Source: Maribellus sp. CM-23 (GTDB lineage Bacteria; Bacteroidota; Bacteroidia; Bacteroidales; Prolixibacteraceae). Taken from it: 64,000 nt of DNA. The notes below the pieces were generated by a model. The model saw only the letters and a program-made list of their open reading frames with translations, was not told the DNA's origin and made no database searches. The stretch is from positions 62,001 to 126,000 of the forward strand of contig NZ_JADWYJ010000007.1 in NCBI RefSeq assembly GCF_021354595.1, written 5' to 3'. This document shows positions 16,617 through 26,582 of this stretch, piece after piece. The stretch's first letter is position 1. The number at the start of each line of letters is the position of its first letter. The translations under genes and the position numbers were made by a program.

Positions 16617-19600
16617 ATGGAGAAAGAAAAACATGCATTAAAAGACGAAATAACGCGGAAGTTCAGACCGACTTACCTCGCGTTAAAAAATAAAACCACC
16701 ATCTACATCTTCACTTTTCTGTTGGTGTTCTTTGGTATGTTCTCGTACCAGCAAATGCCGCGCGAAGCGATGCCCGAGATTGTGGTTCCGTACATTTTTA
16801 TACAGACTTTGTACCCGGGAAACTCACCCGTTGACATTGAAAACCTTTGTACCCGCCCCATTGAGAAAGAGCTCAAAGGCTTGAAAGGAGTGAAAAAAGT
16901 GTCATCGGCCTCTTTCCAGGATGTCAGTACTATCATGGTGGAATTCAACACCAATGTTACCATTAAACAGGCCTTGCAGGATACCAAAGACCGTGTTGAC
17001 AAAGCAAAATCCGAACTGCCCGACGATCTTCCGAGCGATCCGTATGTAACCGACTTCGACCTTTCGGAATTCCCGATCATGAACGTAAACATCTCGGGTG
17101 AATTCAGCATGCGCGAGCTAAAAAAATACGCCGAGCTGCTTCAGGACGAGTTTGAAAGTTACCGCGAGATTTCGGAAGCCAACATCCGCGGCGTGGAGGA
17201 AAGGGAAATTCAGATCGATATCGACCCTTATAAACTCGATGCCACCGGGCTTACTTTCGAAGATGTATCGCTGGCCATTCAGCTGGAAAATGTTACCATG
17301 GGCGCCGGTCAGTTTACGGCCGATAAAATCAGGCGTACCATTCGTACGGAAGCCAACTACACGGATATGAACCAGATCAGGAACACCATTATAAAAGTAA
17401 ACGATGGTAAACCTGTTTACATTCGCGACATAGCAACCGTTACCGACGGATACAAGGAACAAAGCACCATTGCCCGTCTGGATAACAAGCCGGTAGTAAC
17501 GCTTTCAATTACCAAAAAGTCGGGCGAAAACATTCTGTCGGCTTCTGAGAATATTTTCAAAGGAATTGAGACCCTGAAAGAAAGCGGCAGAATACCCAAA
17601 AACCTGGATGTGATTGTCACCGACGACATGACAACCTACATCGAGGACACCATCTCCAACCTCGAAAACAGCATTATCCTGGGGATGATCCTCGTTACTT
17701 TTGTGCTCTTCCTGTTTTTAGGTTTCAGAAATGCACTTTTTGCAGGGCTCGCCATCCCGCTGTCGATGTTCCTTTCATTTGTAATCCTTGAGCAATCGGG
17801 AGTCACCCTGAATTCGATGGTGCTGTATGCCCTTATTCTGGCTTTGGGGATGTTGGTCGACAATGCAATTGTGGTTGTGGAGAACGTGTACCGGCTTTAC
17901 AGCCAGGGCTACTCGCTGATGAGTGCCACCAAAAGGGGTGTGAGCGAAATTGCCTTCCCTATTATTTCTTCCACATTAACTACGCTGGCTGCTTTCTTCC
18001 CCCTGCTTGCCTGGGAAGGAATGATTGGCGAATTTATGTCCATCCTTCCGCGTACACTTATTGTGGTACTGGCCTCGTCTCTTTTTGTGGCGTTGATTCT
18101 TAACCCGCCGTTTATCGCCAGCTACATGAAGATTGACGATATCATGAAAAAGGCTAACAAAAAGAAGATATTGAAGAATGCGGCCATCTTTGCAGCGGTG
18201 TCGGCTATTTTCTATGTGCTGAAAGTGTATCTTCTCGGTAATTTACTGCTTACTGTTGCCTTATTAATGGTTCTTAATATTGTTGCACTGCGCCCATTGG
18301 CCCGCTGGTTCCAAACCCGGTTTCTGGTATGGCTCGAAGGGGTTTACACCCGTCGCTTACGCCATGCGCTAACCGGCCCCTGGCCATATGTTTACTTTGG
18401 AGGAACCGTTTTGCTATTGATTTTTTCGATGCAGTTTTACTTTGGAGGAAGCCCCAAAACGGTCTTCTTCCCAAATACCGACCCCGCAACCATTTATGTC
18501 ACTATGGAACTTCCGCTCGGAACATCGATTGAAAAAACCGACGAAGTATCCCGGCAGGTTGAAGCCATCGTTAAAAAAACCATCGACCCGTTTAAACACA
18601 TTGTAAAATCGGTTACCACCAACGTGGGAGTGGGTAAAGGCGGTATGTTTGAAAGCGAATCAAGCCCTAACAAATCACTCACATTGGTGTCGTTTACTGA
18701 ATACAAAAACCGGGAAGGCATCAACACCAGCAAAATCATGCAGGACATAAGCAAAAACCTCGATGGTTTTGTGGGGGCAAAAATTTATGTTGAAAAGAAC
18801 GACGAAGGTCCGCCAACCGGAGCTCCTGTTAACATTGATGTTGTAGGAGACGAATTCAACCAGCTGATAAAAATCACAGATGACTTTATTCGACTGATCG
18901 AGGCAGATAACATTCCGGGGGTCGACGAGCTAAAGCTCAACATCAACGTAAACCAGCCTGAAATGCTGATTGAGGTGGACCGCGAAAAAGCCCGTTTGTA
19001 CGAACTTTCCACGCAGGAAATTGCACTGGCATTCAGAAACGCCCTTTACGGTTATGAGGCCAGCAAGTTTAAAGACGGTGAAGATGAGTACGACATATTT
19101 GTTCGCCTGGCCGAAGAATACCGCAACGACGTTTCCACTTTAATGAACCAGAAAATTAAGGTAGAAGAACACAGTATCCCCATCTCTTCGGTGGCCAGCT
19201 TTAAATATGCCACTACCTACGACAAAATCAGCCGGATTGATTTTAAACGCGAGATCACTATTTCTTCCGAAGTTGTTGAGGGGCACAACCCCAACGAGAT
19301 CAATGCGCGCATCGCCCAGATTCTGGAAGACTATCAAATGCCCGAAGGATATACTTACGCATTTACCGGCGAACAGCAGGAACAGGCTGAAAGTATGGAG
19401 TTTTTATTCTTTGCGCTGCTGATTGCCATTGCGCTGATCATGATCATCATGGTAACACAGTTTAACTCCTTTATCCGGCCCGCGATCATCATTGCCACTG
19501 TAATTTTCAGCACCATCGGGGTTTTCCTCGGACTGGGCATTTTCCAGATGGAATTTGTGGTGATCATGACCGGAATCGGAATTATTTCACTGGCGGGGAT

Positions 19601-20054
19601 TGTGGTAAACAACGGTATTGTACTGATCGACTATATTGACCTTACCCGGAAACGGAAAAGAGAGGAACTTGGCCTGCCCGAAGATGCATTCTTACCCAAG
19701 GAGGTACAACGCGAGGCGCTGGTTGAAGCCGGCCGTACCCGTTTGAGGCCCGTATTGCTAACCGCCATTACAACTGTTCTAGGGCTGTTGCCTTTGGCGA
19801 TTGGGCTCAACTTCGACTTCTTTTCGCTGTACACCCATTTCGATCCGCAAATTTCAATCGGGGGCGAAAGCGTTGCATTCTGGGGGCCAATGTCGTGGAC
19901 CGTTATTTTCGGGTTGACTTTTGCCACCGTTCTTACGCTGGTTATTTCTCCGGTAATGTACATGATCACTATTCGCATCAATTACACCATCCGGAAATGG
20001 ACCGGCAATCTTCCCCATCAGCAAGTTGTAAACGAACAACAGATACTTGAATAG
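16617..20054 (+). CDS. RND-superfamily efflux permease
   Basis: 1,145 residues from ATG 16617; an upstream in-frame ATG at 16539 lies inside the adaptor gene. The architecture is HAE1/AcrB-like: N-terminal membrane helix, large periplasmic loop, helices 2-6, central GGSPKTVFFPNTDP second loop and final helices. The proton-relay motif reads GMLVDNAIVVVENVY, with D415 kept but the neighbouring Asp of AcrB replaced by N416. The second half contains GIISLAGIVVNNGIVLIDY. Substrate unknown; drugs, bile-like or membrane compounds are typical. Last gene of the operon, followed by a terminator. Confidence 0.95.
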   Translation: MEKEKHALKDEITRKFRPTYLALKNKTTIYIFTFLLVFFGMFSYQQMPREAMPEIVVPYIFIQTLYPGNSPVDIENLCTRPIEKELKGLKGVKKVSSASFQDVSTIMVEFNTNVTIKQALQDTKDRVDKAKSELPDDLPSDPYVTDFDLSEFPIMNVNISGEFSMRELKKYAELLQDEFESYREISEANIRGVEEREIQIDIDPYKLDATGLTFEDVSLAIQLENVTMGAGQFTADKIRRTIRTEANYTDMNQIRNTIIKVNDGKPVYIRDIATVTDGYKEQSTIARLDNKPVVTLSITKKSGENILSASENIFKGIETLKESGRIPKNLDVIVTDDMTTYIEDTISNLENSIILGMILVTFVLFLFLGFRNALFAGLAIPLSMFLSFVILEQSGVTLNSMVLYALILALGMLVDNAIVVVENVYRLYSQGYSLMSATKRGVSEIAFPIISSTLTTLAAFFPLLAWEGMIGEFMSILPRTLIVVLASSLFVALILNPPFIASYMKIDDIMKKANKKKILKNAAIFAAVSAIFYVLKVYLLGNLLLTVALLMVLNIVALRPLARWFQTRFLVWLEGVYTRRLRHALTGPWPYVYFGGTVLLLIFSMQFYFGGSPKTVFFPNTDPATIYVTMELPLGTSIEKTDEVSRQVEAIVKKTIDPFKHIVKSVTTNVGVGKGGMFESESSPNKSLTLVSFTEYKNREGINTSKIMQDISKNLDGFVGAKIYVEKNDEGPPTGAPVNIDVVGDEFNQLIKITDDFIRLIEADNIPGVDELKLNINVNQPEMLIEVDREKARLYELSTQEIALAFRNALYGYEASKFKDGEDEYDIFVRLAEEYRNDVSTLMNQKIKVEEHSIPISSVASFKYATTYDKISRIDFKREITISSEVVEGHNPNEINARIAQILEDYQMPEGYTYAFTGEQQEQAESMEFLFFALLIAIALIMIIMVTQFNSFIRPAIIIATVIFSTIGVFLGLGIFQMEFVVIMTGIGIISLAGIVVNNGIVLIDYIDLTRKRKREELGLPEDAFLPKEVQREALVEAGRTRLRPVLLTAITTVLGLLPLAIGLNFDFFSLYTHFDPQISIGGESVAFWGPMSWTVIFGLTFATVLTLVISPVMYMITIRINYTIRKWTGNLPHQQVVNEQQILE

Positions 20055-20055
20055 C

Positions 20056-20087
20056 AAAAAAGCGGAGATTGACTCTCCGCTTTTTTT
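20056..20087. terminator. Terminator of the RND efflux operon (probably bidirectional)
   Basis: GCGGAGA (20062-20068) pairs with TCTCCGC (20074-20080) across TTGAC, with A and T tracts on either side. It lies directly after the permease stop and before the 3' end of the leftward transglycosylase gene. Confidence 0.92.
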
Positions 20088-20117
20088 ATTTCTTTTTTTC
20101 AGAAATCCTCAGTTACA

Positions 20118-21548
20118 CTATTCCAAAAACAGCGTATAATTTTCATAGCGTGCAAACACCTCTTTCACATAAGTATAAGGTTCCACGCCACGAACATAAC
20201 CGTATTTCACCACCGATTTATTGTAGTTCTCGGGATAGCTCAACTTCAAAATCGATTCTTCCACATTTTTATCCCAGGTATCCGGATCCAGTTTGTCCAG
20301 TTTTGCCAGGTTTCGTGCATCTTCCACATGGCCATACCCGCAGTTATAAGCTGCCATGGTAAACTTTATGCGTTGCACGGAATCCGGAATATCTTCAAAA
20401 CGATCCCAAAGAAGTTCCAGTATCTTAGTGGCAGCATCCATGCTTTGAACCGGGTCAGTCCGATCCTTCACCCCAAAGCGCTCCGCAGTTCCGGGCATTA
20501 GTTGCATCAGCCCTTGGGCGCCGGCCCACGATTCCAGTCCCGGGTTAAACTTCGACTCCTGAAAAACCATGGCCGCCATTAAGCGCCAGTCCCAGCCAAG
20601 CGTATCAGCGCCGGCCTGTATCAATTCGTCGTAGGCACTCACCCGGTTGTTGTTCAGGCTGTAAAAGTCGCTGTTTTCGCGCCGTCTGAAATCACGCTCG
20701 TTTTTGAAATATTTGTTGTAAATCACATAATACTCCACTCCGTCCTTCATCTCATTGATCCACTCGTTCAATGCCTTTTCCAACTCTTTGCTTTGAGGAC
20801 GTAACGCCCAGGCCATCCGTTGCGAAAAACTGATCGGGACCCGAACATCCAACTCCGGATAGTACGAAGCATTGATACTTGCTATGTTGTTATCGGCTAC
20901 GGTGTATTTTATTTCGCCGTTGGCCACCATTTCAATAATCTTATCGGTAGATAAATCTCCCGGCAAAGTATCGATATGGATCTCCCCGCCAATTTCTTCG
21001 CTCAGGTTTGCCAGCCTCGAAAAATAAGAGGTATTCGCGCTTACCGACACGGTATCGCCAATTAATTCAATGGCATCATGAACAAGCGAAGCCTGAACTT
21101 CGCTCCACTTCATTTTGCGGTAGTTTTCGGGTTTTCGCTGCACCAATACCTGGTGGGTGAGATACAGATAATCGGAGAAAGTCACTTTTTTCTTTCGCTC
21201 ATTGGTTATCGTAAGACCATGAGCGATCAAATCCACATTTCCCTCTCCCAACTGATAAAACATGGTATCCAGATTGTTGGAAACAATGATATTTAACTCA
21301 ACTCCAAGATGCCGGGCAAAGCGTTTCAGAAGGTCGTACTCATACCCCATTGGCTGCCCTTTGTAAAGAAAATAACTGGTGCCGCTGTAGGACGTGATCA
21401 CTTTCAGCACACCGTCATCAAGAATCTGAGGTAAATCGTGTTTTAACTTTAATTCTCTCTCCTTCCCTGCCTTTCTATCGCCAAATAATCCGCACGAAGT
21501 CAGGGCAAGAAGTAGGATAAAAAATAGATAGCGAAGCTGTTTTCCCAT
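20118..21548 (-). CDS. MltF-like membrane-bound lytic murein transglycosylase
   Basis: A 476-residue lipoprotein (lipobox LALTSC, Cys19). Residues about 45-285 form a periplasmic solute-binding (SBP_bac_3) domain (LKVITSYSGTSYF, GYEYDLLKRFARHLG). Residues about 305-460 are a lysozyme-like SLT domain with catalytic E331 in MVFQESKFNP, the GAQGLMQLMPGTA motif and AAYNCGYGHV. This is the domain order of MltF, which cleaves peptidoglycan strands to 1,6-anhydromuropeptides at the inner face of the outer membrane. The binding domain may sense muropeptides. Stands alone. Confidence 0.93.
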   Translation of the reverse strand: MGKQLRYLFFILLLALTSCGLFGDRKAGKERELKLKHDLPQILDDGVLKVITSYSGTSYFLYKGQPMGYEYDLLKRFARHLGVELNIIVSNNLDTMFYQLGEGNVDLIAHGLTITNERKKKVTFSDYLYLTHQVLVQRKPENYRKMKWSEVQASLVHDAIELIGDTVSVSANTSYFSRLANLSEEIGGEIHIDTLPGDLSTDKIIEMVANGEIKYTVADNNIASINASYYPELDVRVPISFSQRMAWALRPQSKELEKALNEWINEMKDGVEYYVIYNKYFKNERDFRRRENSDFYSLNNNRVSAYDELIQAGADTLGWDWRLMAAMVFQESKFNPGLESWAGAQGLMQLMPGTAERFGVKDRTDPVQSMDAATKILELLWDRFEDIPDSVQRIKFTMAAYNCGYGHVEDARNLAKLDKLDPDTWDKNVEESILKLSYPENYNKSVVKYGYVRGVEPYTYVKEVFARYENYTLFLE

Positions 21549-21776
21549 AAAAATTTATTACAGTTTGCAATCTTTCTCTGACTACAAGGTAAAAAAAGTT
21601 ACGTTTTTTAAGAACATACTAAAAGGATAATGCCTTTTATTCCTCAACAATCCAAGCGGCTCAAACGATCAAATAAATTTCTTCCATTCAAAACGCAAAA
21701 ATAACAATGTTATGTTTTGTCCCTCTACTTTTCTTTTTATCTGTCAGCAAAAGGACTATGGTTTTGCCGATTTTAC

Positions 21777-21784
21777 TATATTTG
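21777..21784 (+). promoter_or_regulatory. Bacteroidota -7 box for the sensor kinase gene
   Basis: TATATTTG matches TAnnTTTG exactly, 18 bases before the ATG of the histidine kinase. No clear -33 TTTG at the usual spacing. If used, the leader would be only about ten bases. Confidence 0.4.
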
Positions 21785-21802
21785 GTCGGAATTGCCGGCT
21801 AA

Positions 21803-23899
21803 ATGAAAGTTCAATTTAGACACATATCAACCTGCCTTATATTTTGTTTCGGTTTGCTGTTTAGTTCTTCGCTGTTTGCTATGGATCAGAAGATAGATTC
21901 CTTAAGAACTGCATGCCTCACCGAAACGGATTCCATTAAATTGGTGGACAATTATAATGCATTATCGGTCTATTTTACTTATTCCAATTCCGACAGCTCG
22001 CTTTTTTATGCGCAAAAAGCTTTCGATCTGGCAAAAAAGGCGGAGTATCGCAGAGGAGAAGGCACGGCACTGTTTCGGATCAGCTATTGCTACGATCAAT
22101 CCGGGCAATGGGACGATGCCATCAACAACCTCCAAAATGCCATCTCTATTTTTGAAGAAATCAAGGACACTTCCAATATTATTGCCTGCCAGCTAAACCT
22201 TGGTCTTATATATTCCTACGGTCCTGACCTTGTAAAAGGACTTGAATATACCATAAATGCAAAAAACCTGGCTGAAGCCCTTGATGACAATGGCTTCGGA
22301 TTAACCGAAGCTTACACCAACGTTGGCTGGTACTACGAATACCTGCAAGAGTATCGTGGCGCTTACCGCTATTACATGAAAGCCCTCGAAATAGCCGAGC
22401 AGACAAAGGAAGTGGATTACATTGCGGTGCTTACAACCGGTTTGTGTTTTGTAAATATCAAACTCAAAAAGCTGGATGAAGCGCTCAGTAACCTGAAAAG
22501 AACACAGGAACTCCTGCCTCAAATCGAAGACCTTCATTTCGAGACACAGGTAACCATCTTGTTTGTGTACTATTATCTCGAGATCGATGACCTGTTGGCG
22601 GCTGAAAAAAATATCCAAAAAGCCGAGCAAATGATCAACGAGCAAAATTTTGAGCGGATGAGAGCCGACCTGGCTTATCTGAAAGGGAAGCTTTTCTTAA
22701 AACAGAAGAAATCTACGGATGCTTTGGCCTGTTTTAATAGCGCGCTTACGTTTTGTGAGAAGATGGACAGACACGACCTCGTAAAAGACATTTACAGTGC
22801 AAAAACAGAAGCGCTGGCCGAATTGCGGCAATACAAAAGGGCTTACGAAATTCAGCAACTGGCCAACAAGTCAAATGCAATGCTGCAGCCCAACAAAATA
22901 GCACAGGTTCTTGGTGAATTTGAACACCAGGAATTATTACGGGAACAACAAGAGCAGGCGCAGCTTCAGGCAAAACTGAACGAAGAAAAAATCAGGAACG
23001 ATAAATTTAAAAGCCGGATCAAATTACAAATTGCAGCCTTTGCAGCCATTATGCTGGTTATCGTTGTAATCATTCTGGGATACTACCTGTGGCTAAGAAG
23101 AAACCACGCCGCGGTTCTGAATGAAAACTACGAAACCATTCATAAACAAAAGGTATTGCTTGAAAGAAACCTCCGGCGAATGGAAGAAGACGAGCGAAAA
23201 CTAAAGGAACTAAATGCGACCAAAGACAAGTTTTTTTCGATCATTGCGCACGACCTGAAAAATCCGTTCAATGTATTGATCGGAATCTCAGATCTGCTCC
23301 GTACCAACAGCGACATCAAAAATTCCAAAGACTTTGAAACACTGGTGGAAGGGATGTTCCAAACCGCTACATCGGGTTATAATTTGCTGGAAAATCTGCT
23401 TGAATGGTCGCGCACGCAAACAGGAAACCTTCAGTACAAGCCACAACCTTTCTACTTCAACAAAGTCCTCTCATCCAACGAAATACTGTTCAAAGAAGCA
23501 GCAAAATCAAAAAGCATTACCATTAACTGGCCTTCCAACCACGAAATCGTGGTGGCCGATTTCAATATGGTTAACTTCATTTTCCGTAATCTTCTGAACA
23601 ACGCGATCAAGTTCTCTTATGAAGGAGATACCATCGATGTTTCGGTTTCAGCCAACGGAAAAATGGTTGAATGCAATATCCGGGACAACGGTATGGGTAT
23701 GGACGAAGAAACCCTTCAAAAGTTGTTCAAAATTGAACACTCCGTTCAGAAAGATGGCACAGCCAAAGAAAAAGGCACAGGACTGGGATTGATACTCTGC
23801 AAGGAGTTTGTGGAAAAAAACGGCGGCAAGATCTGGGTCGAGAGCAAACCGGGCAAGGGCAGTATTTTTGGTTTCAGCTTACCTCTTAAACGAGCGTAA
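21803..23899 (+). CDS. TPR-containing sensor histidine kinase
   Basis: A 698-residue protein. Signal peptide (residues 1-25), a periplasmic array of tetratricopeptide repeats (about residues 45-380, e.g. YRRGEGTALFRISYCYDQSG), a coiled segment, one membrane helix (about residues 409-431), a cytoplasmic coiled coil, then HisKA with phospho-acceptor H483 in FFSIIAHDLKNPF and a HATPase with NLLNNAIKF, DNGMGMD and GTGLGL. No receiver or DNA-binding domain and no response regulator gene nearby, so it is an orphan kinase. It reads toward the GH2/sulfatase genes, but a link to them is only positional. Confidence 0.92.
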   Translation: MKVQFRHISTCLIFCFGLLFSSSLFAMDQKIDSLRTACLTETDSIKLVDNYNALSVYFTYSNSDSSLFYAQKAFDLAKKAEYRRGEGTALFRISYCYDQSGQWDDAINNLQNAISIFEEIKDTSNIIACQLNLGLIYSYGPDLVKGLEYTINAKNLAEALDDNGFGLTEAYTNVGWYYEYLQEYRGAYRYYMKALEIAEQTKEVDYIAVLTTGLCFVNIKLKKLDEALSNLKRTQELLPQIEDLHFETQVTILFVYYYLEIDDLLAAEKNIQKAEQMINEQNFERMRADLAYLKGKLFLKQKKSTDALACFNSALTFCEKMDRHDLVKDIYSAKTEALAELRQYKRAYEIQQLANKSNAMLQPNKIAQVLGEFEHQELLREQQEQAQLQAKLNEEKIRNDKFKSRIKLQIAAFAAIMLVIVVIILGYYLWLRRNHAAVLNENYETIHKQKVLLERNLRRMEEDERKLKELNATKDKFFSIIAHDLKNPFNVLIGISDLLRTNSDIKNSKDFETLVEGMFQTATSGYNLLENLLEWSRTQTGNLQYKPQPFYFNKVLSSNEILFKEAAKSKSITINWPSNHEIVVADFNMVNFIFRNLLNNAIKFSYEGDTIDVSVSANGKMVECNIRDNGMGMDEETLQKLFKIEHSVQKDGTAKEKGTGLGLILCKEFVEKNGGKIWVESKPGKGSIFGFSLPLKRA

Positions 23900-24125
23900 A
23901 TTAGTTCAAAAGAAAGCATTTAGCCGACCAACAGTACGCGTACGTGCCGCATGAAATACCGGTAAAACGAAGAATATTAAAGTAAAACTCCCATCTTTGC
24001 AGAGGATCGCAGCAACACGTTTTTGAAATACCGGAGCAGGATGAAATTCTTTGACAAAAGATTCCTCTCATTTTGTTGAGACGAAAAAACTAAACTACAA
24101 TACAACTATTAACGATTCGCGCCGC

Positions 24126-26555
24126 ATGAAACCGATACTTTACTTCCTTTTCATTGCCTGTCTTTTTACGGCCTGCTCTTCCGAACAAACGCCCCGTCAC
24201 GTATACACCCTTGAAGAAGGATGGAAATTCATCAACCAGGATATTGAAAACGGCCAAAAACCAGGCATAAACACTGATACATGGGAAACGGTAACCATTC
24301 CGCACGACTGGGCCATTAAAGGTCCTTTTGACAAGGAGGTTGACAAACAAACCGTACGAATCGAACAAAACCAGGAAAACACCGCCACCGAGAAAACCGG
24401 CCGCACCGGAGCTTTACCATACATTGGAGTGGGCTGGTACCGAAACAGCTTTGAAGTACCTGAATTTCAAAAAGGCAAGAAAGTTTTGCTTGTTTTCGAT
24501 GGAGCTATGAGTGAACCCCAGGTTTTTATCAACGGAGAAAAAGTTGGGGAGTGGAAATATGGATACGCCTATTTTTACTTCGACATTACAAAACTCCTCC
24601 TACCCGGCAAAGAAAACCTGTTGGCTGTACGCCTTGAAAACCTGGGAGAATCTTCACGCTGGTACCCGGGTGCCGGTTTGTACCGGAAGGTTCAGCTCGT
24701 TGTAAAAGACAATACCAGCTTCAAACAGTGGGGCACTTTTATTACTACGCCCTATGTTTCTGAAGCAAGTGCACAGGTCAATATCAAATCGGAAATTGCC
24801 GGCGAAAACATAAAAGTGGTAACCGAAATCAGGGACGAAAAAGGAAACATGGTGGCATCCGGAACTACGGAACAACTTTTTGGCAACAAAGCGGAGCAAA
24901 ATCTTGCCGTTCCAAACCCCAAACTGTGGGATACTGAAACGCCTCATTTGTACCACGCCTCCATGAAACTTTATTCGGGGAACGAGTTAAAAGATGAGCA
25001 AACCATCCGTTTTGGCATACGCGATGTAAAATACGAACGCGGGAAAGGCCTTGTTTTAAACGGCAAGGCAACCAAGTTTAAAGGAGTTTGTCTGCACCAC
25101 GACCTCGGACCATTGGGGGCAGCGGTAAATGTCGCCGCCCTGAAACGCCAGCTTACCATATTAAAAGACATGGGCTGCAATGCCATTCGTTCCTCGCACA
25201 ATATGCCGTCGCACGAACAACTGGAGCTTTGCGACGAGATGGGCTTTCTCTTTCTGGCCGAAAGCTTTGACGAATGGAAACGCCCCAAAGTAAAAAACGG
25301 CTACAATCGCTTTTTTGATGAATACGCCGAAAAAGACGTCGTCAACCTGGTTCGCGCAACACGTAACCACCCCTGTATTGTAATGTGGAGTGCAGGAAAC
25401 GAAGTGCCCGATCAATGGGGCAACGAAGGCATAAAACGTGGTAAGTGGTTACAGGACATTTTCCACCGCGAAGACCCAACCCGTCCGGTTACTGTAGGGA
25501 TGGACCAGGTGGCCAACACACTCAAAAACGGCTTTGGTGCCATTTGGGACATTCCGGGATTAAATTATCGGTTGCCACTTTACAACGAAGCTTACGAACG
25601 GTTCCCGCAAGGTTTTATTCTCGGTTCAGAAACAGCCTCCACGGTTAGTTCCAGAGGAGTGTACAAATTCCCGGCAGAACAATTCAAACAAAAAACCTAT
25701 CCCGACGGGCAATGTTCATCGTACGATCTGGAGGCTTGCTCCTGGTCAAATGTTCCGGACGAAGACTTCTACTGGCAAGACAACTTTGACTGGGTGATCG
25801 GCGAATTTGTATGGACCGGTTTCGACTATCTGGGCGAGCCCACACCTTACGATGAATACTGGCCATCCAGAAGTTCATACTTCGGGATCTGTGATCTGGC
25901 AGGGCTTCCAAAAGATCGCTACTATTTATATCGTAGCAAATGGAATACCCGGCAAGAAACGCTTCACCTACTCCCCCACTGGAATTGGGAAGGCCGCGAA
26001 GGTGAGACAATCCCCGTTTTTGCATACACAAATTACGACAGTGCCGAGTTGTTTGTGAATGGCAAAAGCATGGGCGTTCAAAAGAAAAACAACGACTCTC
26101 TTCTGACCCGGAACCGCCTGATGTGGACAAACGTAAAATACGAACCCGGATCTATAAAAGTAGTAGCCTTGGATAATTCCGGGAATCCGGCAGCAGAAAA
26201 AGAAATCCGAACAGCCGGAGCACCTCATCACCTGGTGTTGGAAGCGGACCGAAAAGACATTATCCCTGACGGAAAAGACCTGAGTTATGTAACTGTTTCG
26301 GTAGTGGACAAAGACGGAAACCTGTGCCCAAATGCAGATAATCAACTCCGGTTTAAGGTGGGAGGTGCCGGAAAATTCAAAGTAGTGTGCAACGGCGATG
26401 CCACTTCGCTCGAAATGTTTCATCTTCCTACCATGAAAGCATTCAACGGCCAACTTGTGGTAACGGTTGAATCGCTGAAGGAAGCCGGAGCCATCACATT
26501 CGAAGTTACAGGCGAAGGCCTTGAAGCCGGAAAAATTGAATTAGAATCCATATAA
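24126..26555 (+). CDS. GH2-family glycosidase, beta-galactosidase-like lipoprotein
   Basis: 809 residues from ATG 24126, which opens on a lipoprotein signal (LFIACLFTAC); an in-frame ATG at 24051 has no such leader. Domains in order: jelly-roll sugar-binding domain (GWKFIN... to about residue 190), Ig-like domain, TIM barrel (about 290-590) and C-terminal DUF4982-type Ig-like domains. Acid/base E426 lies in WSAGNEVP and nucleophile E502 in LGSETAST. GH2 enzymes remove beta-galactose, beta-glucuronate or related sugars; the exact sugar is not clear. Two sulfatase genes follow at 27 and 6 bases, pointing to a sulfated glycan. Confidence 0.9.
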   Translation: MKPILYFLFIACLFTACSSEQTPRHVYTLEEGWKFINQDIENGQKPGINTDTWETVTIPHDWAIKGPFDKEVDKQTVRIEQNQENTATEKTGRTGALPYIGVGWYRNSFEVPEFQKGKKVLLVFDGAMSEPQVFINGEKVGEWKYGYAYFYFDITKLLLPGKENLLAVRLENLGESSRWYPGAGLYRKVQLVVKDNTSFKQWGTFITTPYVSEASAQVNIKSEIAGENIKVVTEIRDEKGNMVASGTTEQLFGNKAEQNLAVPNPKLWDTETPHLYHASMKLYSGNELKDEQTIRFGIRDVKYERGKGLVLNGKATKFKGVCLHHDLGPLGAAVNVAALKRQLTILKDMGCNAIRSSHNMPSHEQLELCDEMGFLFLAESFDEWKRPKVKNGYNRFFDEYAEKDVVNLVRATRNHPCIVMWSAGNEVPDQWGNEGIKRGKWLQDIFHREDPTRPVTVGMDQVANTLKNGFGAIWDIPGLNYRLPLYNEAYERFPQGFILGSETASTVSSRGVYKFPAEQFKQKTYPDGQCSSYDLEACSWSNVPDEDFYWQDNFDWVIGEFVWTGFDYLGEPTPYDEYWPSRSSYFGICDLAGLPKDRYYLYRSKWNTRQETLHLLPHWNWEGREGETIPVFAYTNYDSAELFVNGKSMGVQKKNNDSLLTRNRLMWTNVKYEPGSIKVVALDNSGNPAAEKEIRTAGAPHHLVLEADRKDIIPDGKDLSYVTVSVVDKDGNLCPNADNQLRFKVGGAGKFKVVCNGDATSLEMFHLPTMKAFNGQLVVTVESLKEAGAITFEVTGEGLEAGKIELESI

Positions 26556-26582
26556 TTTCAACCATTAATAATCCTGATAAAA

